A stretch of DNA of 64,000 nt. It comes from Polytrichum commune (lineage: Eukaryota; Streptophyta; Polytrichopsida; Polytrichales; Polytrichaceae). The position numbers and the translations under genes are program-made. How positions within the stretch are numbered: the first letter of the stretch is position 1; every line of letters starts with the position of its first letter. The stretch covers positions 434,001-498,000 of the forward strand of contig OX485806.1 of NCBI GenBank assembly GCA_950295325.1. The letters run 5' to 3'. Shown here one piece after another: positions 54,142 through 64,000 of the stretch. Below the pieces are notes generated by a model that saw nothing but the letters and a program-made list of their open reading frames with translations, was not told the DNA's origin and ran no database searches.

Positions 54142-54520
54142 CTACCTTAAATATGATATTTAATGTCATATGGTATGTTATGTCACTATGGTAACTTATC
54201 ATATGACACTTCTTATGAATAAGTGAACAAATATTGTAATTGATGATGAATGTGTTCATCCATTGGCCAAAACCCGACCTCCTATTGTCAACAACTTGTG
54301 ATGAAATATTGTCATGAGTGATTGAAAGTTGGAAGAAAAATCACTTGGTAAGTGACGGTAACTGCAACACTTGTAAGTCTATAATTTACCGGAAAATTGA
54401 CAAGGAATGACAAATGATGTTGGGTTAACATTTAGTGTTTGTGACGCTATACCGCGGTTTACAATTAGTGTCAAGCAAGACAATTAGATTTGGTGACACT
54501 AAATATCATATTTAATGTAT
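54142..54520. repeat. MITE family A, copy 3
   Basis: CTACCTTAAATATGATATTTAATGTC... to AAATATCATATTTAATGTAT. Most complete match to copies 1 and 2, including GGTTTACAATTAGTGT. Confidence 0.75.
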
Positions 54521-55254
54521 CTTGGTGTGGCTTTAAGAATGGATACTAAAAAGGTATGTATGAAAAAGATTGGGCTACGTGTTTAAAATTTGACAACCAT
54601 TTTAGGTTCAATATTCAACATAATCGGGGAAGAGACTTATATGACCATTTAATGAGTACAAGAATCTTCACTATGATAATGAACAATATGTTTGTATGAG
54701 CTTCAAGAATTCTGAGGAAAGTGGCTATGGCCTCAATTTGGATTTCCTAACCATTTCATAATAAGTGTGTGTTTCATATCCTAGAAGAAGTGGGCAGTCA
54801 CAAAATATGACCGTTCTAGACCCATCTACCTTGCATGGCCTAAGAAACCACGGTAAAGTGGTTGCAAGTATTTCAAAGTAAATGTGTCTCAATCCAAAAT
54901 CATTGTTTTCTTTTTCTTTTCTTTTTTCACTTGAAGCTACACTAATTATGGTAAGTAAGTTGGTACAATAGTTCTTACCCTTCACAACTCTATAGCGTGG
55001 CCCACAATGTACACCATCATACAACGCTAATTACACTTGAATCTTCAACCACTCACTATGTTCTCACTCTTGCACTTCTAGTTGTGGGTGAACTACCAAC
55101 TAAAAACTATTGAGATTGCGAATCCAAAGAGCATAATCTCATTACCTACCTTCAAGAATCGAGGTAGAAATTCCAAAAGTCGACATAAATAGTGGAATGA
55201 TCTTCAAATGTTCACTAAGCCCAATTGGCTAGGAATTGGAAGGCTACCTTGGCT

Positions 55255-55735
55255 TCTACAAAAAAGAGCATGAGAACCTTTACAATATAGATTGTGGGTG
55301 TTGTGAAAAACGTGCAAGATTTGAAGCAAATGTCATTGTTCAAAGCAATTGGAGGTGTTTCTTGATGGTAGGTTTTGTAGTCACTGCACCCAAAGCTAAG
55401 AGTTAGGATGTGATCTTGGTGTCTATGGAAACAAGATAATAAGCTTTACAAGATAGATTGTTTGTATATGGAAATTGAGCAAGATTTGAAGGAGATATCA
55501 TCATTTGAAGCAACCATAGGTGTTTCTTGAAGCTAGGTTTTGGTGATTTGCCGAAATGGCTAAGAGTTACTATGGCAACATTGGTGGTGTATGTAGAAAG
55601 AGCACAAGAAGGCTCTCTACAAGACAACTCATTTGGTTGTTGATAAATATCAAGATTAGAAGGAGATTTGATTGTTTGTAGGATTTGAAGCAATTGGAGG
55701 TGTTTCTTGAAGCTAGGTTTTGATGAAGAACACCA
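55255..55735 (+). repeat. Tandem ~175-bp repeat, nearly three units
   Basis: GAAGCAATTGGAGGTGTTTC followed by TTGAAGCTAGGTTTTG recurs near 55340, 55515 and 55690, with intervening ACAAGATAGATTGTTTG and GCTAAGAGTTA blocks aligned between units. Confidence 0.72.
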
Positions 55736-55950
55736 CCTCGACTAGGTATGAAACATAAAGGGTTCCCATGTTGGTTCCCAACACATGACATATTCCACAC
55801 AAGTTATCATCAACTAATCTATGCAGACCAACATATTTTCTCAAGTTCCAAAGCTCTTTTGGTTAAGCTCTCTTCAAATATGATGGTTCCACATACTAGT
55901 GGAATATCTCATCAACCTTCTTAACTTTTCCGCCTTCATTTCTATGGAAT

Positions 55951-56481
55951 CAGGGTTGTCTATTGTGTCGTGACGGAGGCTAATCTCGGCATAATGTCGT
56001 GCCGTCACGACACGTATCCGTCACGACATTATGCCGGATGATGTCTTTATCCTGACGGACTTGAATTTTACCGAATTCTGTGTGTAATTACATTACCCCA
56101 TTTCGGACACGTAGGATGTAAGATGTCCACGTGTGATGACATGTCAGCAAAGTAGAGGTAAAGTGGGGAAAAAATTACTAGCGCCCGTCCGCCCCGTTCC
56201 CCCCCCCCCCCGGTCCGCCCCACACCCTCCTTAGTCATATTTTATTACTTTGATTTTAACAAAATGATAAACATAATGGCAAAATGGTTTACCTGGCGCT
56301 AGGCATATCCACGTCCACGTCGGCCTTTTCTGCCACATAGGACGCCACCTTGGCAAGAAGGTAAGTATTTTACCCACCCTACTAGCTTCCCCCTAGGTTG
56401 ACCCTACGTGGACCCTATTGTGTCATGACGGAGGGGTCCGTCATGACACGACACGTCATGACGTCGGGATAGACAACCCTG
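55951..56481 (+). mobile_element. Non-autonomous hAT relative of the giant element (531 bp)
   Basis: CAGGGTTGTCTAT at 55951 and ATAGACAACCCTG ending at 56481, flanked by a perfect 8-bp duplication TATGGAAT (55943-55950 and 56482-56489). The first ~240 bp match the left end of the giant hAT closely, including the GTCGTGACGG motifs and the start of the GTCCGC tract. The right half is different and has its own GTCATGACGG inverted motifs. No ORF. Confidence 0.92.
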
Positions 56482-56499
56482 TATGGAATACATTCATAC

Positions 56500-57165
56500 C
56501 GTGTAAGGGCGTTACTTTTTCTTTTCTTGAAATACATTCCGTTTGTGGACTTTGATGACATATTTGGAACAAACATGGATGATGTAATCTTGCAAGAGTT
56601 AGAGGAAGAAATTTTGTTGATGTGCACCATGATGATGGCTACATGCAACACCCACAACTTGTTCAATCCAAATGAGTTGGAGGAAGGTGGCCAATCAATT
56701 GTCAATCCCAATGTGGGAGTTATGGATGTGTTCAGCCACATCCGCGAGGTGCCTACATTGTTCAAGGTTTTGACTAATTTTGAGGATCCCAAATTTGATG
56801 AATTTGCTTCCCTTGTGTGTCCTACAATTTGCGACAATGCCCGTAGCACAACTTGTGAGAGAATCATGAGTGGCAAGCCCATGAAGTTGACACTTGAGCA
56901 ACATTTGCTTGACTTTATCATGTATTTGAAGCATGATAATGTAATTAGCGATGAGTTTTTTCAATGAAATGTCACGCGGTCGACTTTGTATGACAATGTG
57001 ATTTTCATTGCTTTGCGCATCAACAAAGCACTTGCTGAATAGATATCTTGGCCCAATGCAGTCAATGCAGTCAAGCGGTGGCGGTTGTCTTATTTGAACC
57101 CTCATTTTCCAGGTTGCATCGGACTTATTGACGGTACACTCGTTGAGATTCGGAAACCATTGACA
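56500..57165 (+). pseudogene. PIF/Harbinger-type transposase N-terminal fragment
   Basis: One frame with two stops. It reads IMSGKPMKLTLEQHLLDFIM and LKHDNVISDEFFQ, stop TGA at 56965, NVTRSTLYDNVIFIALRINK, ALAE, stop TAG at 57040, ISWPNAVNAV, then HFPGCIGLIDGTLVEI. The last segment is the DDE_Tnp_4 motif around the first catalytic Asp (GCIDGTH in family members). The rest of the catalytic domain is missing and is replaced by a tandem repeat. Both stops are one C:G to T:A step from Trp or Gln. The hAT MITE sits just upstream. Confidence 0.72.
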
Positions 57166-57425
57166 AAAATTTCCAGCCCTTTGGGGTTCTTGCTGGAACT
57201 CACACAACCACTGAATAATTTTGCCAGCCCTTCAGGGCTCATCCTGGAACTCACATAATTTTCCAAAAAAATTGCCAGGCCTTCGGGACTCACACTGGAA
57301 CTCAAGACGTCGCCTCAGATTTTCGTCAGCCCATCAGGACTTTGATGGAACTCACAAAATCGACCTACTAAATGCGCTGGCCCTTTGAGGCTTAATCTGG
57401 AATTCGAGAAGTCGCCCAAGTTTTT
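57165..57425 (+). repeat. Degenerate ~60-bp tandem repeat
   Basis: Five units of GCCAGCCCTTCAGGGCTCAT followed by CCTGGAACTCACA and variants. It begins exactly where the Harbinger frame ends. Confidence 0.7.
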
Positions 57426-57952
57426 TGCTAGCAGGGCTCTCACATTCACTTGCAGAATCCCCTAAACACCTGGATCAACACCGGCGATCATTCACTCGGA
57501 TCAAGAAGTTGTTGAATGTGAGGTCCAAGAAGCATACCTGAAGCTAAATTGTCCAGCATATTCTTAACGCAATTGCCAAAGCTCTTGTCTTGTAGATCCA
57601 TAACACACTTTGCGTTCCAACGATCCATCTCACGCACTCAATCCACGCTTCCTCCGGATCCCCAATGCAAGGTCGAGGTAAACGACGCTCCCAACTGCAT
57701 CGCCAAAATTCCCCTCCTGTAGATCCACATCTCTCCTAATTAAACCAGCACGCTCCGCAGTTCTATGATCCGGTTCGCGTTCAACCCAAGCTACCTCCAG
57801 TTCCTCAGCGAAAGTTTGAGCTAACTCTAGCTCCCAACGCGATCACCGAAGCTACGGAGATTCAAGCGCTTGGGAAGGGAATGAGGATGCGTTTCGGAAG
57901 GAGAAGAAGGGGGTAGGTCCCCATCAAAACCTTGGAGACAGGATCGAATGCT

Positions 57953-58523
57953 CAGGGGCGCTTCACACTATGGCCGAATGTCGAGAGGCCGTCAATTTCC
58001 ACCAATCAGATTGTAAAGAAACCATGAGTTTGGCCTCTCGACCTTTCACACTAGAGGCCAAAGTCCAAAGGCAGTCGCAATTTTAAATGTTTACTTTTTG
58101 AAGAAGGCGATGGATTCTCGAAGGAAGTTTGGGTGGGAATGGAAACCCAAACTATGGTCGAGAGGCCGTCGGTTTTTTTCATAAAAATATCAATCATTGG
58201 CAAGATCTTGGCCGTTAAATTGGAGGGGTTGTTTTGGGCAAGGAATAAAGTGGGATGCTCCTTTGGGTTTGGACTTTGGGCTCGGCCTTTGGAGACTTCA
58301 CACTATGGTTGTCCAAGTTGAGAGGCCGTGGGAGTTCATGGCCAAAGGTTTGGACTTTGGGCTTGGCCTTTGGAGGCTTCACACCATGCCCGGCCGAAGA
58401 CTCCACTTACTATATTTTATTGGCTATTTTCAGCCCATTTCTTTGGACTCTCAATAAAGTTTGGCCACTCAATCCCATGGCCTCTCGACTTGGATGGCCA
58501 TAGTGTGAAGCGGCCCTCAAACG
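57953..58523. repeat. hAT-like MITE family B, copy 2
   Basis: CAGGGGCGCTTCACACTATGG at the left is inverted near the right end (CCATAGTGTGAAGCGGCCCT). Full-length relative of 19692-20275. An 8-bp target duplication could not be confirmed. Confidence 0.75.
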
Positions 58524-58854
58524 ATCCTGAGCTCGGGCTACCCGGAGTTGGACACCGTGTTTATGTTTAGGGGCTTGGCACATGGGTATCTTGCTGTCAA
58601 ATTTAGACCGGGAGCTTAAACCCATGGTGGAAACCCTGGGTATGACCCCGCATCTAGTTAGTTTAAGGATAAATTGAATGTTTAACGTGCAATGTGGGAA
58701 TGAGGTGCTAAAATGAGTTTGACCCTCAATTCCTTGATATAGAATGTTATTGGTTCAAACCTCCACACGACCTCCGACGCATGCACCTCAAGCTTGCCAA
58801 GCATGGAAGGTTTTGTAAGAAACTCCCTACCAAACTCCTTTGAATTAAAGGATA

Positions 58855-59419
58855 ACTCTATTGCCTACAAAGTGGAATGCAGATATCAACAATTTTGATG
58901 AACGTATGAAGTCCAAAATGGAGGAAGCAGCTTTGGAATTGGGCAATCTCATCGCCGCATTGAATTTGGGTTTGGATGTCGAAGGCAAGCCTGTAGAAAA
59001 GCTTTGTCCTTTGGAGTACATAAACATGGAAGGTGAAGATGATTTTGAGGTGGAAAATTCTACTGAGGAGCTTGTGCAATTAGTGCAAGATGGCGAACAA
59101 GTTCTTGATTCCATGGAAGTAGACCCATTGATTGTCGATAGCAGTGATGATGAGTCTAAAGTAGTGAAGCTAAGCGATGCACAAAAATATGCTAAAGATG
59201 TTTTGAATTTTATGGCTAGCCAAGGTTCTCATATTTTCAACACTCTGGAGTTGTTAGGAATGGAAAAAATCCATGACAAACTCATTAGAATTGGTGTTGC
59301 ACATTTAACATCAACAAATGTGACATTAGAAGCTTCTTTGTCTCCAGTGAGAGGTCTTTACCTGATCTCAATGACACACTATGATGTGCTCTTGTTGTTA
59401 TTCACAATTTTGAATTAGA
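58855..59419 (+). pseudogene. Possible pogo/Tigger-like transposase C-terminal fragment
   Basis: A 185-codon frame without an ATG at its start. It reads LPTKWNADINNFDE, an acidic region with EYINMEGEDDFEVENSTEEL, VQLVQD and a C-terminal helical tail (SDAQKYAKDVLNFMASQG). The 'EY.N.D.......T.EE.V..V' arrangement recalls the region after the DDE domain in plant pogo/CENP-B-like transposases. Similarity is by recollection, so this remains tentative. Confidence 0.4.
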
Positions 59420-59689
59420 TTTTACATTCAAAAACATTGAAGTCTCGTATTTGTTATTTTCTTTTTTACATTGTAATTTTATTTTGATTTTCTACCTATT
59501 TTTTTGATAATATCACATTATGCACAAATCTTCAAAATGTGACATTATCAAATATGTCACACCTTGTTTATATCACTCTTTTTAGTGAAACGGATGGTGT
59601 GACATTATCAAGGTTAGACTGTAAACCCAATTTGACTTTGTGTTGACTTTCCAAGGATAAAAGACATGCAATTTATTTTATTTATAAAA

Positions 59690-60120
59690 ATTATGACTTC
59701 AATTTTTTATTTCTTCTCGTGGTATTGAAGTGGAGTTCTTCGTTTGCTAATGTTTGTCATGTAAGATAACATAGCATTGGGAAGAATCGAACTAACAATT
59801 ACATTTACACTTTTAATTACATCACAATGGGTACAAGACATCAAAGTTGTGGGCAAATGCAAGGATTATGGTTTTTAAAGTTTAGAGTATATAATAGTTG
59901 ATTACAAGGTTTTCATATACTATCCTTTTACAAACAATGTATATGAGGCTCACAATAGATAAGGTGGTTCAATGAGAAACGAAAACAATTCCCCATAAAA
60001 TGTGAATACTATATTTGTGCTTGTGCTAGAAAACACACATTCAAATCAAAACAATACTTTAAATGTGTAGGTCACACCTCCAATTCTTGGTGGCCCCATA
60101 AAAAATATAATTACATTGTA
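59690..60120. repeat. Duplicated segment, copy 2 (SINE-free)
   Basis: Matches 36470-36529 joined directly to 36908-37290; lacks the SINE. Confidence 0.78.
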
Positions 60121-61990
60121 TAAACATGATGAAACTTGTTGTAAGTTGATGCATTGTGGAGCCATAAATTTGCCAGGCATTATGCCCTCATTTACTTTGG
60201 GCTACCCTTGTGAAATGAATATTGTTCAACCTCAATGGTGTCCATTGCACGCCTCTGTAATGACTACATTGATTGTCCCAATTATACTATTCGGGTTTAC
60301 ACAATGCTATAACTATTTATTAAAAATATATTCTTCTACAAAGCAAAGTCATTTATGGTCTATAATATCTAACAACCTAAAGAACGTTCAATAGTAATAT
60401 TGAGCTCTTGAGTAAGACATTAGTGCATTGCGTAACTCCGAATAGTAACACACGCTAATTGGGACAAACACTTATAAGGCCAAGTTAGTGTGCATGCAAT
60501 GCTATTACTTTGGGCTTCCCTTGTGCTCAGGGGGTTCACTCCTTCTTATATTTTGCGTACACGTGCGTTCGGGACCTATTTATTGGGGGGCTATTTACCT
60601 TGCAGAAAAGATTATAAGGTATGGTATTTTTCAAAATAAAGGTGTGATGGTATTTTACATGTATTCTTTTTTCATTATATTAAACCCCCCTATATTATAT
60701 GTAAGTTTTTTACAAAATTTATCTACAATGAATATATTAGACCCTATTTTTTATCACACGTTGTTCTACGATTTTCGCCAGCGAACCCCTCGAGCCCTTG
60801 TGAAATGAATATTGTTCAATTTGTAAGGCACACTAACTACTAGTAACACACACTAATTGGGACATTTGAGTAATATCCTAGCCTTATATATATATATATA
60901 TTGAAATTAATAAATGAGTAGCTAAAATGCTCATTATTATTGTAGATTTTGGGGACAACTTGTTGGTTCTAATGAAAAGAATTTTAAAAATGGGGTTGAA
61001 AACTCCAAATTAGTCTAATGAACTTAGATTGGGATGAATCACCAACAAATTTACATATAACATGTTTTTATGATCCCCCTTAGTAGGTGTTGTGAATCGA
61101 AATTCATTGTGACCTTTACGTAAGAGTGGTACTTCTGATGAGTGATTCTTGTAGGTTCCTGTGTAAAATGAACTTGCTTTGAACATGAAAACAGGTCTTT
61201 GGGTTAGATTTGGACAAACATGTATCCAACAATTTGAATATTCATACTTTAATCATGTAATGTCCAAAGTGATATGCTAAGATGTGTTTTAGCCCCCTTT
61301 CAATCACCATTGACAAGACCCAATAGAATTAAGTTGTCATAATAATAGCAATAAAGTGGATGAGTTGATTAAGAGAATTGCAAAATCGATTCAAAAGCAT
61401 TCTCTTCTTAGTGCATGTTCACATGTTGTACACCAAATGTAAACACAAATGGGGTGCTAAATCAAGTAACATTAATATAGAGGGGAGTAGTCTCACCATA
61501 TGTCCCATGCATTCACTCTATATGAGCTTCATAAATGTGGGTCCCATAATTAAAACCAATATCTTCAAGTTCACAGGGCTTTACATAGAAACAACTGAGG
61601 ATTTTATTTGGTCACAAAATGTGAGGTATTGATAGTTGATTCTCTCATAGGGGAGTTGAAAGTGGCGGACGCTAAATCTTCCCCTACGAGCTTTCAAGGC
61701 GAAGTGGATAGAGGTCGGGCTTGCCAGTTGGAACCTCCGGGCAAACCCACAAAAAAAATTCCAAATTTTTAGATTCCGACCGAAATTTGTTACATGCTTT
61801 GCCTGACTATTTACCTGGATCAATCTATGTAAATATTACCACCCTTCTTACCATATCAACTATGGCATTACTTGACGAGGTTAAAGAATGGGCAACTACT
61901 ACTATTAAATGATACAACAATTTTCTTAATGTAGATACGTCAATGTATTGGATAATTGATTCAATTATTGATTTTACACTAAACATCTCT
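60121..61990. other. Non-coding AT-rich sequence
   Basis: No gene recognised. A TA dinucleotide run occurs at about 60884-60900. The frame at 60488-60808 is not supported. Confidence 0.35.
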
Positions 61991-61994
61991 ACAA

Positions 61995-62600
61995 TGATCA
62001 ACAACGTATATGTTGTTGATATAACTAGATGTTTTTAATCCATTCCCATAGCAGGTAATGATACACTATATGATGCAATGGAGTTCATCACTGATCTTGG
62101 TATGACCAACTTAAGACGCAAACACCCTAGATCTGAACAACTTACTTTGGGTCAGAATCAATGACAAAGGAGTTATAACTAAAGCTCTATGGACATCTAC
62201 ATGTTCTAAATATGGTGAATGGTTCCCGATACCAATCATAATTTTTTACAAATTCATAAATGGTTGATTACGAACTGTTATGTACGTTTGGGTAACCAAG
62301 TATGGAAACAAATACTTGGTATATCCATGGGATTTTCATGCTCATCACTTTGGTGTAACTCATATCTCTCATCGTACGAGATAAAGTTTATCCAAAGATT
62401 GGCTAGATTAGGAAAAATCGAGATCATGTCCAAATTCAAATATGCATTTAGGTAAATTGATGATTTATGTTGGTTGAATGTGGTGGAGGCTAATAAATTC
62501 CTCAACCCGACACAACCTAGATATAAGGATAATCCATTATAGATTTATCCATTGGACATGATCGAGATCAAAACAGAGGTCTCTCAATTCTCAGAATTGT
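61995..62600 (+). pseudogene. Penelope-like element reverse transcriptase remnant
   Basis: Motif A appears as VYVVDITRCF, stop, SIPIAGNDTLYD, with LGMTNLRRKHPR after it. The frame then shifts to WVRINDKGVITKALWTST and CSKYGEWFPIP, and shifts back to KWLITNCYVRLGNQVWKQIL, GISMGFSCSSLWCNSYLSSY, EIKFIQRLARLGK and KFKYAFR, followed by a stop and IDD. The stop replaces the Tyr of the YIDD box (62453-62455), and NPTQPRYKDNPL...IYPLDMIEIK follows. This order is characteristic of Penelope-like reverse transcriptases. Several stops and frameshifts make it non-functional. No GIY-YIG endonuclease was recognised. Confidence 0.75.
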
Positions 62601-64000
62601 CACGGTATGCGGCGTCGGCGGCGGCTACATCTTATCCGTTGGGATTCATCCATTTAAATTCGCATGAATGAATCTTAGATGTGGAGAGGAAGGCTCTTAA
62701 GTGAGGAGCCTCCTCCTTGGCTTGGCATTCATGTCAAGTCAAGTCTTGTGAGAGAGATTGTGTGAGGTGAAGATTGTATGTGGTTGCAATAAATCTTGAG
62801 TTCTTCTCTCCTTTCTTACACTCTTGGATTCTCCCGTTGTGGAGTGAGAGATAGTTTGACTCATTGTGTGCATTTGAAGAGAGATTAGAGTTCTTATGAG
62901 TGTTTGACTCTCTTCCTTCTCACTTGACAAGAATGCATTATTCATTCTCTTTTCTTCAAATCTTGAGCTACAACACTCAAGAAAAAGTGTGAGGACAAGT
63001 GATGGCGGGATTGTGAAGTGAAGGATGACAAACATCGCGGATTAGCGGAGCAACAAGAAGAAAAAAATTTGCTTATGAAGTTTATACATCACTTTGAATT
63101 ATGGTGAGATATCTCTAAATACTACACGGAATTTCTTGTCATGAGTTGCCCACAAGCATGAATTTGTGAAGTGGAAGGCGTAAGAGCATTCTTGATTCTA
63201 AAAAAGAATCAAATTTTTAACAAAAAAAGAGTTGGAGTTACTACATAAGGTTGTGTACTATGTAACTACTATGCATTGTACAAAGGCAATTTTTCTTATT
63301 CAAATCCTATAAACATAGCTTGAATGCTCACAACTTGTTGAAAAACTATACAAACACCAAGATTCAAGCAAATTTACAAACACTTTCTTTTGTCTCCCCT
63401 CCATGATGCATTCTCATGTCTAATTGTTGTGAGGACTTTTCTATGATCCCATTTGGGTTTACACTACTTGGGCTCATGACCTCCAAAAGACTTTGGGCTA
63501 GAGTCCATGGACTTCTTTATGCTCTCATCCAAGAAGTAGGTATCATGGTCATTCAAGAGCCATGGCCTAATGCATTTAGGGAGCAAGCATGGTCAACTTT
63601 ATGAAAAAAATGGTCCAATATACTGAAACCATAAATTTTTTTGGTCAAATGCCTAAAGTATAGTAGTAGCAAAGTGTTGTTTGAAATGGATTTGTTTCAT
63701 GACGCCCTCTATTTTTGTGTTATGTGCTCAATTATAGAATATCAAGATGAGATCTTCAAAACTTATCATCCAAAGTAATGCTCAAAAGGTAATGGCTAAA
63801 TTTGGTTTTGGATGTAGATTTCATGACCTTAAATATTTTGAAGTTGGATTTTTTTCATATTTTGTGAATTCCTTATAAATTTGAGGGCATCATTACAAAA
63901 AACTATAGAGCACATTTATTTAATGTAATTTTATCATGTTTTAAGCAAATACAATACAATTATGTGTTCAATATATTTACTTGCACACTACTTGCACCGT
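62601..64000. other. Non-coding sequence at the window end
   Basis: No gene recognised. Confidence 0.35.

Noticed and set aside
57953-58523. 8-bp target duplication for MITE family B
   Set aside because: No matching 8-mers could be found next to either plausible end.

Overview
The window is nuclear DNA of a land plant. It has spliceosomal introns, a TIR-NB-ARC-LRR immune receptor, tRNA-like SINE sequence, CCCTAAA interstitial telomere motifs and dense nested transposons. A GlpF-like aquaglyceroporin exon (a subfamily known from mosses), a Penelope-like reverse transcriptase and a TIR domain of the 'NHRGPDVKKT' type suggest a bryophyte, probably a moss. That identification is an inference of moderate to low confidence.

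The main find is a nested pair of very large DNA transposons. The outer element spans about 2794-36374. It has 28-bp perfect terminal inverted repeats (AACACTATATTCG...), a 4-bp target duplication TATG, and about 25 copies of a GC-centred palindrome (TTACGGACGCGCGTCCGTAA and variants) found only between the two ends. It carries two divergent gene systems. On the minus strand (25119 to 3543) a five-exon gene, all introns in phase 0, reads as one polyprotein: a ParB/DGQHR-like domain, a permuted adenine/cytosine-N DNA methyltransferase-like fold, a coiled coil, and an FCP1/NIF-type HAD phosphatase domain. On the plus strand (32628-35729) lies a two-exon DUF7869-type gene with a candidate DDE/D transposase core. 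Both are broken by in-frame stops, each explicable by one C:G to T:A change. Without its largest insertion the element would be about 18.1 kb.

The inner element, 8631-24112 (15.5 kb), is a giant hAT transposon with a 13-bp TIR and a perfect 8-bp target duplication ACGATGTA. It is inserted exactly within the DGQH motif of the minus-strand gene. It encodes a BED/DUF659/hAT-C transposase (two in-frame TAGs), a RING coiled-coil protein, a small acidic protein, and a protein-kinase-like protein (one frameshift). Arrays of a GTCCGC-containing unit sit directly upstream of the TATA boxes of the transposase, RING and kinase genes. A 531-bp non-autonomous relative with its own 8-bp target duplication is at 55951-56481.

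Other layers inside the outer element are a 1.08-kb CACTA-like element (26879-27957), a 1.7-kb long-TIR element (28142-29817), purine-rich simple repeats, and a copy of a hAT-like MITE (19692-20275). Left of the outer element are the aquaglyceroporin exon and a MITE. To the right (36.4-64 kb) are a SINE in a duplicated segment, an apparently intact TNL gene (41132-45763, minus), an exon resembling the N-terminal helical domain of a plant kinase or MLKL-like protein, several MITEs, tandem repeats, and remnants of ZNF862-like hAT, PIF/Harbinger, pogo-like and Penelope-like elements. The only host genes that look functional are the TNL gene and possibly the aquaglyceroporin and helical-domain exons.
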